Source: Modestobacter sp. (GTDB taxonomy: Bacteria > Actinomycetota > Actinomycetes > Mycobacteriales > Geodermatophilaceae). Taken from it: DNA of 24,013 nucleotides. The stretch spans positions 1-24,013 of the forward strand of contig JAOPUQ010000296.1 in the NCBI GenBank assembly GCA_025963425.1. The letters are read 5' to 3'. The position numbers and the translations under genes were made by a program. The notes under the pieces were generated by a model, which made no database searches, had not been told where the DNA came from, and saw only the letters and a list, made by a program, of their open reading frames with translations. Positions 14,643-21,736 of this stretch are shown here, one piece after another. Positions within the stretch are counted from its first letter, which is position 1. Each line of letters begins with the position of its first letter.

Positions 14643-14837
14643 GTGACCGACGCGGACCCGCCGGAGGTCGCCCCGGGCCTGGACGCAGTCGGCCTGCGGG
14701 TGCTCAGCGACGTCGCGCTCCTGCTCCTGGGCGAGGACATCGCCACGCACCTCGCCGACCTCGCCGCTGCCCGCGACGGGGTCGAGGAGCAGGACCGGAC
14801 GCCGTCCGCTTGTGAGCCGGGCCCCCGGGCCCGCTGA
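14643..14837 (+). CDS. Short hypothetical ORF (64 aa), possibly a gene remnant
   Basis: I do not recognise this product. GTG at 14643 has GGGAG (14631-14635) 7 nt upstream, and the ORF sits about 30 nt after the GTTTAC palindrome, which is a normal distance for a promoter-led gene. The sequence begins VTDADPPEVAPGL, then has a leucine-rich, likely helical part (VLSDVALLLLGEDIATHLADLAAA) and a polar tail ending in PGPRAR. There is no signal peptide and no known motif. The start up to PGL resembles the variable leader seen before the first helix in some TetR regulators, so it could be a regulator with most of its DNA-binding domain deleted. That is speculation. It may also be chance coding in GC-rich DNA. 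Confidence 0.35.
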   Translation: MTDADPPEVAPGLDAVGLRVLSDVALLLLGEDIATHLADLAAARDGVEEQDRTPSACEPGPRAR

Positions 14838-14896
14838 CCTGCTCGTGCCGGCGCAGCCCGGGCTCCCGTCCGGAACCGCTCCGTCGGGCTGACAGG

Positions 14897-15817
14897 ATGC
14901 GGGTCGTGACCGGTGACCCGAGCGTGCTGGAGCCCTTCCAGGCGCAACGGCCGCGGCTGTTCGGCGTCGCCTACCGGATGCTCGGCTCGGCCACCGACGC
15001 CGAGGACGTGCTGCAGGACGCCTGGCTGCGCTGGTCGGGTGTGGACGTCGGGTCGGTCGTGGACCCGGGCGCGTACCTGACCCGCATCGTCACCAACCTG
15101 TGCCTGTCCGCGCTGGACTCCGCCCGGGTGCGCCGCGAGGTCTACGTCGGCCCGTGGCTGCCCGAACCCGTGCTCACCGGGGCCGACTCGGAGCTCGGGC
15201 CGCTGGAGGACGCCGTCCAGCGGGAGAGCGTGTCCTTCGCCCTGCTGGTGCTGTTGGAGAAGCTGACGCCGACCGAGCGGGCGGCCTACGTGCTGTGCGA
15301 GGCGTTCGGCTACAGCTCGCAGGAGGCCGGCGAGCTGATCGGCACCACCGACGCCAACGTCCGGCAACTGCTCACCCGGGCGCGCAAGCACATGGGGGAG
15401 TCGCCCGGCCGGGCGGTGGACCCGGAGCAGTGGCGCACGCTGGTGGAGCGGTTCCTGGCTGCCGCACGGGACGGCGACGTCGCCGGCCTGACCGAGCTGC
15501 TGGCGGTCTCGGTGACGGTGCGTGCGGACGGCGGCGGCCGGGTGTCGGCGGCCCGCAATCCGGTGCGCGGCAAGGACAAGGCCGCCCGCTACGTCCTCGG
15601 CGTGGTGGACCGCTTCGCCGTGGGCCTGGTGTCCGGCGTGGTCGAGGTCAACGGCGGCCCGGCCGTCGTGGCCACCGTGGGCGGGGCGCTCAGCGCGGTG
15701 TGGTTCGTGCACACCGACGGCGAGCGGGTCACCGGCGTCGACGCGGTGCTCAACCCGGACAAGTTGGCGGTCGTCGCGGCGCAGCTGTCACGAACGGGCA
15801 GCCTGCCCGGTCATTAG
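14897..15817 (+). CDS. ECF41-group RNA polymerase sigma factor (SigJ-like) with fused C-terminal domain
   Basis: The 306-residue protein has region sigma-2 (RLFGVAYRMLGSATDAEDVLQDAWLRW) and region sigma-4 (LTPTERAAYVLCEAFGYSSQEAGELIGTTDANVRQLLTRARKH). A SnoaL-like C-terminal extension of about 130 residues follows. Three motifs known to mark ECF41 are present: WLPEP (87-91) in the linker, DGGGR (211-215) and NPDKL (286-290) in the extension. In this group the extension replaces a separate anti-sigma factor and modulates activity. No anti-sigma gene is nearby, in agreement. ATG 14897 is used; GTG 14906 is equally plausible. The NmrA-like gene begins 4 nt after the stop. ECF41 factors are usually linked to oxidoreductase, epimerase or carboxymuconolactone decarboxylase genes that they control. 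Confidence 0.92.
   Translation: MRVVTGDPSVLEPFQAQRPRLFGVAYRMLGSATDAEDVLQDAWLRWSGVDVGSVVDPGAYLTRIVTNLCLSALDSARVRREVYVGPWLPEPVLTGADSELGPLEDAVQRESVSFALLVLLEKLTPTERAAYVLCEAFGYSSQEAGELIGTTDANVRQLLTRARKHMGESPGRAVDPEQWRTLVERFLAAARDGDVAGLTELLAVSVTVRADGGGRVSAARNPVRGKDKAARYVLGVVDRFAVGLVSGVVEVNGGPAVVATVGGALSAVWFVHTDGERVTGVDAVLNPDKLAVVAAQLSRTGSLPGH
15786..15812 (+). promoter_or_regulatory. Possible ECF41-type promoter inside the 3' end of the sigma factor gene
   Basis: TGTCACG (15786-15792) followed after 16 nt by GGTC (15809-15812) closely resembles the TGTCACA-N16-CGTC consensus described for ECF41 targets, with one mismatch in each half. The start point would lie just before the ATG at 15822, giving a very short leader. 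The site overlaps codons for QLSRT, so coding constraint could explain part of the match. Confidence 0.42.
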
Positions 15818-15821
15818 GGGC

Positions 15822-16565
15822 ATGACTCCTGTTCTGGTCACTGGCGCCACCGGCACGCTGGGCGTGCCCACCGTTTCCCTCCTCCGCGCGGCAGGGCATG
15901 AGGTCCGGGCGCTGAGCCGCCGGACCGGGCCGGGGCTGGTGACCGGCGACCTGGTGACGGGTGCTGGTCTGAGGGCCGCGGTGGACGGGGTGCGGACCGT
16001 GCTGCACCTCGCAACGGGCCGCAAGGACGTTGTCGCGGCCCAGAACCTGGTCACCGCCGCCGGTGCCGCCGGTGTGGCGCACCTGGTCGTCATCTCGATC
16101 GTCGGGGTCGACCGGATCCCGCTGGGCTACTACCGGCAGCGGGTGGCGATCGAGGAGCTGGTTGCCGCCTCGGGGGTCCCGTTCACCATCCTGCGGGCGA
16201 CGCAGTTCCACTCGTTCGTCGAGGGCTTCTTCACCGGGCAGCGGTTCTCGCCGGTGCTGTTCGTGCCGACGCTGTCGGTGCAGCCGATCGCGGTGGAGGA
16301 GGTGGCTGCCCGGCTGGTGCAGGTGGCCGGTGCCGAGCCGGCGGGTCGGGTGCCGGACATCGGTGGGCCGGCTGCCCGGCCGCTGCGCGAGTTCGCGCAG
16401 GCGTGGCGACGGGCGGCGGGGGTGCGGCGTCCGGTTGTGCCGGTGACGCTGCCCGGCCGGACCTTCCGGGCGCTCGCCGTCGGGCACGGCCTGGTGCCGG
16501 GGCCGGCGTTCGGGCGGACGACGTTCGAGGAACACCTGGCCGGTCGGTACGCCGGGGGGCGATGA
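15822..16565 (+). CDS. NmrA-like/atypical SDR NAD(P)-binding protein
   Basis: The 247-residue protein starts MTPVLVTGATGTLG, with the GATGTLG (GxxGxxG) dinucleotide loop of atypical SDRs. HEVRALSRR follows as the second strand with basic residues that suit NADP(H). YYRQRVAIEELVAASGVPFTILRATQFHSF contains the YxxxK-equivalent region, but with Q/R in place of a clear Lys, as in NmrA/HSCARG-like proteins. These act either as reductases/epimerases or as redox sensors. It starts 4 nt after the sigma gene stop, and AGGGG lies just before the ATG. Its stop overlaps the next gene (ATGA). This is the oxidoreductase/epimerase partner usually found beside ECF41 sigma factors, and is probably its regulatory target. 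Confidence 0.88.
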   Translation: MTPVLVTGATGTLGVPTVSLLRAAGHEVRALSRRTGPGLVTGDLVTGAGLRAAVDGVRTVLHLATGRKDVVAAQNLVTAAGAAGVAHLVVISIVGVDRIPLGYYRQRVAIEELVAASGVPFTILRATQFHSFVEGFFTGQRFSPVLFVPTLSVQPIAVEEVAARLVQVAGAEPAGRVPDIGGPAARPLREFAQAWRRAAGVRRPVVPVTLPGRTFRALAVGHGLVPGPAFGRTTFEEHLAGRYAGGR

Positions 16566-16963
16566 TCGGCGCCCCTCCTGCGACGGGACCAGCCATGGCG
16601 ACGGCACCTGCGGTCACGACGATCGACGACTACATCTCCGGCTTCCCCGCCGAGGTGGCCGCGCGGCTGGTGGAGGTGCGCCGGCTCGTGCACGCGGTCG
16701 TGCCCGGCGTGGGGGAGACGATCAGCTACCGGATGCCGACCTTCACCCTGGACGGCCGGCCGCTGGTGCACGTGGCCGGCTGGAAGAACCACATCGGGCT
16801 CTACCCGCTGCCGCCGATGGACGACGACCTGGCGACGGACGTGGCGCCGTACCGGTCTGCCCAGGACGCGCTGAACCTGCCGCATGCGGTGGAGCTCCCG
16901 CGGGACCTGGTCGAGCGGGTCCTCGCCGTCCTGGTCGACCGGCGGGCCGCCGAGGCGCGCTGA
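16562..16963 (+). CDS. DUF1801 domain protein
   Basis: The 133-residue protein matches the DUF1801 (YdhG/frataxin-like fold) pattern. TIDDYISGFPAEVAARLVEVRRLVHAVVPG is followed by ETISYRMPTFTLDGRPLVHVAGWKNHIGLYPLP, then a C-terminal LPRDLVERVLAVLVDRR helix. Family members are small cytosolic proteins; one has been proposed as an iron chaperone, but most have no proven role. The ATG at 16562 overlaps the TGA of the NmrA-like gene by 4 nt, so the two are translationally coupled and the gene belongs to the ECF41 operon. An internal ATG at 16595 would remove only 11 poorly conserved residues and may be the true start. Confidence 0.85.
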   Translation: MIGAPPATGPAMATAPAVTTIDDYISGFPAEVAARLVEVRRLVHAVVPGVGETISYRMPTFTLDGRPLVHVAGWKNHIGLYPLPPMDDDLATDVAPYRSAQDALNLPHAVELPRDLVERVLAVLVDRRAAEAR

Positions 16964-17230
16964 CCGCGCAGGGCGGCCGTGCCGCTCAGTGACTCTGCTG
17001 CGACGGTGGGTCTCGCCCCGACTCCGCGCACGTCGCCCTCCCCGGGGACCATCACGTTCCGTAAACCCGCGGCTGACCTGCACAGCAACCGTTCAGGGAG
17101 CTGCCAGGCAGCGTTCGCCGTGGTCAGGCCGGTGTGTCGTGGCCGCTGTCGCTCCGTTGACAGGCTCCCGGTCGTTTGGCGACGGTGAACGCCCAGTACG
17201 TCAGGCCTAACGCCGAGCAGGAGATCCTCG
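16964..17230 (+). promoter_or_regulatory. Intergenic region before the secreted protein gene
   Basis: This 267-nt gap has no convincing gene. TTGACA (17157-17162) is a perfect -35 hexamer, but no TANNNT lies 16-19 nt after it, so the promoter is not defined. AGGAG (17219-17223) is a strong ribosome-binding site 7 nt before the ATG at 17231. The base composition is slightly less extreme here than in the flanking genes. Confidence 0.4.
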
Positions 17231-18097
17231 ATGATCATGCTGACCGTGCCCGACCTCCGCCAGGTGCACGTCTCCCTCCGCCGGCGAACGCCGGCGGCCC
17301 CGCGGAGCACCGGACGCCGGCGGTGGGCGCGGCGGGCAGCGACCGTCCTCCTCGGTGCGACCGCGCTCGCCATGCCGTGGGCCGCGAGCGCCGCCCAGGC
17401 TGCACCGGACGGTCCGCCCCAGGGGGTGGACGTGTCGTATCCGCAGTGTGGCAAGCCCCTGCCGACGGGGCAGGCGTTCGCGATCGTGGGCGTCAACGGC
17501 GGCACGCCCGTCACGACCAATCCATGCCTGGCCACCCAACTGTCCTGGGCGGCGGGGTCGACCGGCGGGACCGTGCACGACGACGTCCAGCTGTACGTGA
17601 ACACCGCGAACCCCGCTGGTGCCGGCTCGTGGCCGCAGTCGGGCAGCAACCGCTACGGCGTCTGCGACGGCTCGAACTCCCGGCCGTGTGCGTATCAGTA
17701 CGGGTGGGAGCGTGCCCTCGACGACGCCACCATCCGCGGCATCAGCTCCCCCACCCAGTACATGTGGTGGCTCGACGTGGAGACGGCGAACAGCTGGGAC
17801 TACACCGACGGTGGCGGTACCCGGAATGCCGCCGTTCTCGAGGGGATGACGGAGTACTTCACCTCGATCGGCGCCCGCGGGGTGGGCCTGTACTCGACGA
17901 GGCACCAGTGGGGGCTGATCGTCGGGAACGGGGTGGACTCCACCAGCAGCTTGAACGGCCTGTCCAACTGGCGCCCCACCGGGAACACCCTGGAGGGTGC
18001 GCAGGCCAACTGCGCCCTGGTGCCGCTGACACCGGGCGGGATCATCGAGCTGACCCAGTACACGGCGACCTACGACTACAACCACACCTGCATCTGA
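17231..18097 (+). CDS. Secreted glycoside hydrolase-like protein (GH25-like motifs)
   Basis: The 288-residue precursor has an arginine-rich N-terminus, a hydrophobic stretch (ATVLLGATALAMPWA) and a signal peptidase site near residues 55-57 (SAAQA before APDG). The RR pair (34-35) gives a weak twin-arginine look. The mature part starts GVDVSYPQ (D67) and has WWLDVET (D182, E184). These are the DVS...Q and D-x-E motifs of GH25-like TIM-barrel hydrolases that act on peptidoglycan. Six Cys in the mature part could form three disulfides, fitting an extracytoplasmic protein. A catalytic role is not proven, as many actinobacterial relatives are unstudied. The start has AGGAG 7 nt upstream. It looks monocistronic and converges with the CoxG gene. 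Confidence 0.75.
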   Translation: MIMLTVPDLRQVHVSLRRRTPAAPRSTGRRRWARRAATVLLGATALAMPWAASAAQAAPDGPPQGVDVSYPQCGKPLPTGQAFAIVGVNGGTPVTTNPCLATQLSWAAGSTGGTVHDDVQLYVNTANPAGAGSWPQSGSNRYGVCDGSNSRPCAYQYGWERALDDATIRGISSPTQYMWWLDVETANSWDYTDGGGTRNAAVLEGMTEYFTSIGARGVGLYSTRHQWGLIVGNGVDSTSSLNGLSNWRPTGNTLEGAQANCALVPLTPGGIIELTQYTATYDYNHTCI

Positions 18098-18135
18098 TCG
18101 GCCGCCTCATCGCCGTGCCTAAGCGCGGCGGCCGA
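18098..18135. terminator. Bidirectional terminator-like hairpin between convergent genes
   Basis: TCGGCCGCC (18098-18106) pairs perfectly with GGCGGCCGA (18127-18135) around a 20-nt loop, starting right after the stop of the secreted protein gene and covering the stop of the CoxG gene. The 9-bp GC stem is the strongest terminator-like structure at a convergent junction here, though it lacks a T-tract. Confidence 0.45.
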
Positions 18136-18772
18136 GCAGGTAGCCGATCCACACGCCCAGCAGCGTCAGCACGCCGCCGCCGGCGGCGCCGACCAGCAGG
18201 GGCTTCGCCTCGGCCGGGATCCAGCCGCCGGCCGCCGCGGCCGGTCCTGCGAACGTCGCCAGCGGGACCTGGGACGGTTCCGCGGAACCGTCTGCCGCCG
18301 CTCCGACCGCCTCGACCGGCCCGGCCGCCGGCGTGGGACCAGCGAGCTCGGCGTCGATCGCCGAGAAGAACTGCCCGGCCATCCGCTTCGCGACGCCGGT
18401 GATCATCCGCTGGCCCACGCCGGCCACCGCGCCGCCGACCACGGCCTCGGCCGAGTAGGTGAGCCGGGTGCCGCCGTCCACGGCCTCCAGCGAGATCGGC
18501 ACCGTCGCCCGCACCGAGCCCGGCCCACCCGAGCCCGACGCGTGCATCACGTAGGACGTCGGCCGCTGGAGGTCCGAGAGCTTGACCTCACCGGCGTACG
18601 TCCCGCGGATCGCCCCCACTCCCGCCGACACCGTCATCGTGTAGCTGTCCTCGCCGACCTGGTCCAGCGACAGGCAGCCCGGGATTGTCCGAGCCAGCAC
18701 CGCCGGGTCGGTGATGACCGACCAGACCTGCTCGGGGGTCGCCGAGAGCACCGCACTGCCGTCCAGGTTCAC
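18119..18772 (-). CDS. coxG: CoxG-family SRPBCC protein with C-terminal membrane anchor
   Basis: The 217-residue protein has an N-terminal START-like domain (about 1-145) with the CoxG opening MNLDGSAVLSATPEQVWSVI and IPGCLSLDQVGEDSYTMTV. An Ala/Pro-rich linker follows, then one C-terminal helix (LLVGAAGGGVLTLLGVWIGYLL) ending in GRRA. In Oligotropha carboxidovorans, CoxG helps attach the CO dehydrogenase to the membrane; the anchor here fits a similar task for the hydroxylase encoded upstream. GTG at 18772 overlaps the stop of the large subunit by 4 nt (GTGA), so translation is coupled. It is the last gene of the operon. The symbol is given by family; CO oxidation is not implied. Confidence 0.85.
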   Translation of the reverse strand: MNLDGSAVLSATPEQVWSVITDPAVLARTIPGCLSLDQVGEDSYTMTVSAGVGAIRGTYAGEVKLSDLQRPTSYVMHASGSGGPGSVRATVPISLEAVDGGTRLTYSAEAVVGGAVAGVGQRMITGVAKRMAGQFFSAIDAELAGPTPAAGPVEAVGAAADGSAEPSQVPLATFAGPAAAAGGWIPAEAKPLLVGAAGGGVLTLLGVWIGYLLGRRA

Positions 18773-21177
18773 GCCATCGCTCCAGTCTGAGAATTCGTCA
18801 CCGGGTCAGCAGAAGAGCGGACCAGGTCGTACAGCTCCGTGGGGGAGATCGGCATCGTGGCGATCCGCCGTCCCACCGCGTCCTCGATCGCCGACGCGAT
18901 CGCCGCCGACCCCGGGATCACGCCGGCCTCGCCGGCGCCCTTGATCCCCAGCGGGTTCAGCGGCGACGCCGTCTCCTGGTGGTCGATCACCACCGGGGGC
19001 ACCTCGCTGGCGTACGGCATCAGGAAGTCCATGAACGAGGCGTTCTGCAGCTGCCCGTCGGAGTCGTAGGCCATCCGCTCGTACAGCGCCCCGCCCACGC
19101 CCTGCGCGACGCCGCCGTGCACCTGGCCCTCGACGATCATCGGGTTGACCACGTTGCCGCAGTCGTGCACGACGGCGTACTGGACGACGTCGATCTCCCA
19201 CGTCGACGGGTCGATCTCCACCACCGCCGCGTGCGCGCCCGACGCGAACGTCGACCGGATCGGCGAGTAGTAGTCGGTGTGCTCCAGCCCCGGCGCGTCC
19301 CCGACCGCCACCGGCGGCTTCGAGTCGTCGCCGGGACCGGCGAACTGGGTCGCCTGCTTCGCCGCCTCGTCGAAGGCGTACCGCAGCGGGTTGGACAGGA
19401 CGGCGACCGTCCGCAGCGGGATCGATGCCCCGGGTACGCCCTTGACCTGCACCAGGCCCTCGTCGATCTCCAGGTCCTCCGGCGAGGCCTCGAGCACCTC
19501 CGCGGCGATCCGCAGCGCCTTCTCCCGCACCCCGCGGGCGGCCAGGGCGACCGCGTTGCCGCTCATCACCGCCGCGCGGGAGGCGAAGGTGCCGACCGCG
19601 TAGCCGAAGCGCCGGGTGTCGCCGGTGGTGACCTCGACGTCCTCCATCGGCACGCCGAGCTCGGAGGCCACCAGCTGGGCGAACACCGTCTCGTGCCCCT
19701 GGCCCTGCGACGTCAGCCCGGTCGACACCAGCACCTTGCCGCTGCCCAGCACCTGCACGTGCCCGCCCTCGTAGGGCCCCGGCCCGGTGCCCTCGACGTA
19801 CATGGCCATGCCGATGCCCAGCATCCGGCCGCGGGCCGTCGCCTCCGCGCGCCGCTCGGCGAAGGAGTCCCAGTCGACCAGCGCCTTCAGCTTGGCCATC
19901 AGCCCCGGGTAGTCGCCGGAGTCGTAGATGACCGGCCGGCCGTCCTGGAACGTCAGGTGCTGGTCGTAGGGGAACTGGTCGCCCTGGATCAGGTTCCGCA
20001 TCCGTACCTCGGCGCGGTCCAGCCCGCGCTCCTGGGCGATCCGGTCCATCGTCCGTTCCATCGCGAAGCAGCCCTGCGGCCGCCCGGCGCCGCGGTAGGG
20101 CGTGACGATGACGGTGTTGGTGAAGACGCTGTCGACCCGCACCCGGTACACCGGGATCGCGTACGGGCCGACCAGCTGGGTCGCCGTCACGATCGGGATG
20201 ATGATCCCGTAGGGCGTGTAGGCGCCGTTGTCGTGCCAGATGTGGACGTCGAGCGCCGTGATACGCCCGTCCTCGTCGTACCCGACGGTGATCTCCTGCC
20301 GCTGCTGGCGCTCGTGCGCCGAGGAGATGAAGTGCTCGCGCCGGTCCTCGGTCCACTTCACCTCGTGGCCGAGCAGCCGGGCGGCCATCGGCACCAGCAG
20401 CTCCTCCGGCCACGGGTGCACGATCTTGACGCCGAACCCGCCGCCGACGTCCGGGGCGATGACCTCGACCTTCTCCAGCGACAGCTGCAGCTTCGCCGCG
20501 ATCGCCGCGCGCACCGACGTCGACGCCTGGGTGCTCGTGTAGACCCGCAGCGCCTGGTCGTCGGCGTCCCAGCGGGCGTGCACGCCCTTGCCCTCCATGG
20601 GCATGGACGCGCTGCGCTCGACGTACTGGGTGAACGAGATCGTGTGCGTGCTGGCCGCCAGCGCCGGCTCGACGTCCCCGGTCTCCTGGTGGTGCCGCGC
20701 CGCGACGTTGTCCGGCACGTCGTCGTGGACGGCGTGCGTCGCCGCCCGCGCTGCATCGACCCCCACGACGACCGGCAGCTCCTCGTAGCTCACCGCGATC
20801 AGCGCGGCGGCGTCCTCGGCGACGTACCGGTCGGTGGCGACCACCATGACGACGGCCTCGCCGACGTGCTGGACGACGTCCTTCGCCAGCGGGTAGCCGG
20901 TGCGCGGGTGGGTGAGCTGCGGGTGCGGGATGAGCACCGGCAGCGGCTCGGCCAGCGGGCCGGTGAGGTCCTCGTAGGTGTAGATCGCCAGCAGGCCCTC
21001 GACGTCCAGCGCGCCGGTGACGTCGATGTCGACCACCCGGGCGTGCGCGTACGGGCTGCGGACGAACGCCGCCGCGTAGGCGTCGGCGCCGATGTCGTCG
21101 AGGTACCGCCCCTGGCCGGTGATCAGCCGGGCGTCCTCGCGCCGGCGGACCGGCTCGCCGAACAGCTTGGTCGTCAT
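18769..21177 (-). CDS. Molybdopterin-binding large subunit, xanthine dehydrogenase/CO dehydrogenase family
   Basis: The 802-residue protein is full length for CoxL-like subunits. The N-terminal domain (RRREDARLITGQGRYLDDI) is followed by the molybdopterin domain with GGGFGVK, the active-site loop PYRGAGR at 360-366 and GQGHETV. The catalytic Glu, near E750, lies in GIKGAGEAG. True (form I) CO dehydrogenases carry AYxCSFR in this loop; AYRGAGR marks the form II-like group, and Pro replaces its first Ala here. It should hydroxylate a heterocycle or aldehyde at the Mo centre and pass electrons through the 2Fe-2S and FAD subunits encoded just upstream. GGGGAGGG precedes the ATG. A 26-bp palindrome separates it from the 2Fe-2S gene. 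Substrate unknown. Confidence 0.92.
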   Translation of the reverse strand: MTTKLFGEPVRRREDARLITGQGRYLDDIGADAYAAAFVRSPYAHARVVDIDVTGALDVEGLLAIYTYEDLTGPLAEPLPVLIPHPQLTHPRTGYPLAKDVVQHVGEAVVMVVATDRYVAEDAAALIAVSYEELPVVVGVDAARAATHAVHDDVPDNVAARHHQETGDVEPALAASTHTISFTQYVERSASMPMEGKGVHARWDADDQALRVYTSTQASTSVRAAIAAKLQLSLEKVEVIAPDVGGGFGVKIVHPWPEELLVPMAARLLGHEVKWTEDRREHFISSAHERQQRQEITVGYDEDGRITALDVHIWHDNGAYTPYGIIIPIVTATQLVGPYAIPVYRVRVDSVFTNTVIVTPYRGAGRPQGCFAMERTMDRIAQERGLDRAEVRMRNLIQGDQFPYDQHLTFQDGRPVIYDSGDYPGLMAKLKALVDWDSFAERRAEATARGRMLGIGMAMYVEGTGPGPYEGGHVQVLGSGKVLVSTGLTSQGQGHETVFAQLVASELGVPMEDVEVTTGDTRRFGYAVGTFASRAAVMSGNAVALAARGVREKALRIAAEVLEASPEDLEIDEGLVQVKGVPGASIPLRTVAVLSNPLRYAFDEAAKQATQFAGPGDDSKPPVAVGDAPGLEHTDYYSPIRSTFASGAHAAVVEIDPSTWEIDVVQYAVVHDCGNVVNPMIVEGQVHGGVAQGVGGALYERMAYDSDGQLQNASFMDFLMPYASEVPPVVIDHQETASPLNPLGIKGAGEAGVIPGSAAIASAIEDAVGRRIATMPISPTELYDLVRSSADPVTNSQTGAMA

Positions 21178-21191
21178 CGGACGCCCTCCCC

Positions 21192-21217
21192 GCGGGCTTT
21201 CGGTACCGAAAGCCCGC
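21192..21217. repeat. Perfect 26-bp palindrome between 2Fe-2S and large subunit genes
   Basis: The arms GCGGGCTTTCGGT (21192-21204) and ACCGAAAGCCCGC (21205-21217) are exact inverted copies with no spacer. It ends 1 nt from the 2Fe-2S gene stop and leaves 14 nt, including the ribosome-binding site, before the large subunit ATG at 21177. In RNA it could form an 11-bp stem with a GUAC loop. It may set the ratio of the two subunits, protect an mRNA end, bind a protein, or cause partial termination. Confidence 0.7.
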
Positions 21218-21736
21218 TCATCGGCCGGCCTCGGCGCGCATCGTCTCCGCGGCGTGCCGGCAGGCCTTCTTGATGTTGGCGTAGCCGGTGCAGCGGCACA
21301 GGTTGCCGCCGACCAGCTCCTCGACCTCCTCCTCGGTGATCTCCACCGAGGGGTCGCGGGCGTCCAGGCCGGCGGCGATCGTGGTGAGGAAGCCCGGCGT
21401 GCAGAAGCCGCACTGCAGCGCGTGGCACTCCCGGAACGACTCCTGGATCGGGTGCAGTACCTGCCCGCCCTGGTGGTCGGAGCGGGACAGGCCCTCGACG
21501 GTGGTCACCGACTGTCCGTCGGCCTGCACGGCGAGCACCAGGCACGACCGCACCGGCGAGCCCTCCAGCAGCACCGTGCACGACCCGCAGACACCGTGCT
21601 CGCAGCCCACGTGGGTGCCGGTCAGCCCCAGGTCGTGGCGGAGCGCGTCGGACAGCAGCCGCCGCACCGGAACGGTGGCTTCACGTGGAACACCGTTCAC
21701 GGTGATCGAGATGGTCCGTTCCAGGTCGACGGTCAC
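21218..21736 (-). CDS. 2Fe-2S iron-sulfur subunit of the molybdenum hydroxylase (CoxS-like)
   Basis: The 172-residue subunit has both expected cluster domains. The N-terminal plant-ferredoxin-type site is C45, C50, C53 and C65 (CEHGVCGSC). The C-terminal helical site is C109, C112, C147 and C149 (LQCGFCTPG and LCRCTGY). All eight Cys are present, so both 2Fe-2S clusters should form and carry electrons from Mo to FAD. Length is normal. GTG at 21736 overlaps the stop of the FAD subunit by 4 nt (GTGA). Unlike the other junctions of this operon, its 3' end does not overlap the next gene but is followed at once by the 26-bp palindrome. Confidence 0.94.
   Translation of the reverse strand: MTVDLERTISITVNGVPREATVPVRRLLSDALRHDLGLTGTHVGCEHGVCGSCTVLLEGSPVRSCLVLAVQADGQSVTTVEGLSRSDHQGGQVLHPIQESFRECHALQCGFCTPGFLTTIAAGLDARDPSVEITEEEVEELVGGNLCRCTGYANIKKACRHAAETMRAEAGR

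Noticed and set aside
17157..17162. TTGACA as a housekeeping promoter for the secreted protein
   Set aside because: No -10 hexamer lies at a suitable distance, so one half-site is not enough; kept only as a remark on the intergenic region.
18979..21273. 764-codon plus-strand open frame opposite the molybdopterin subunit
   Set aside because: The opposite frame encodes an unmistakable enzyme; this frame is antisense coding shadow without motifs.
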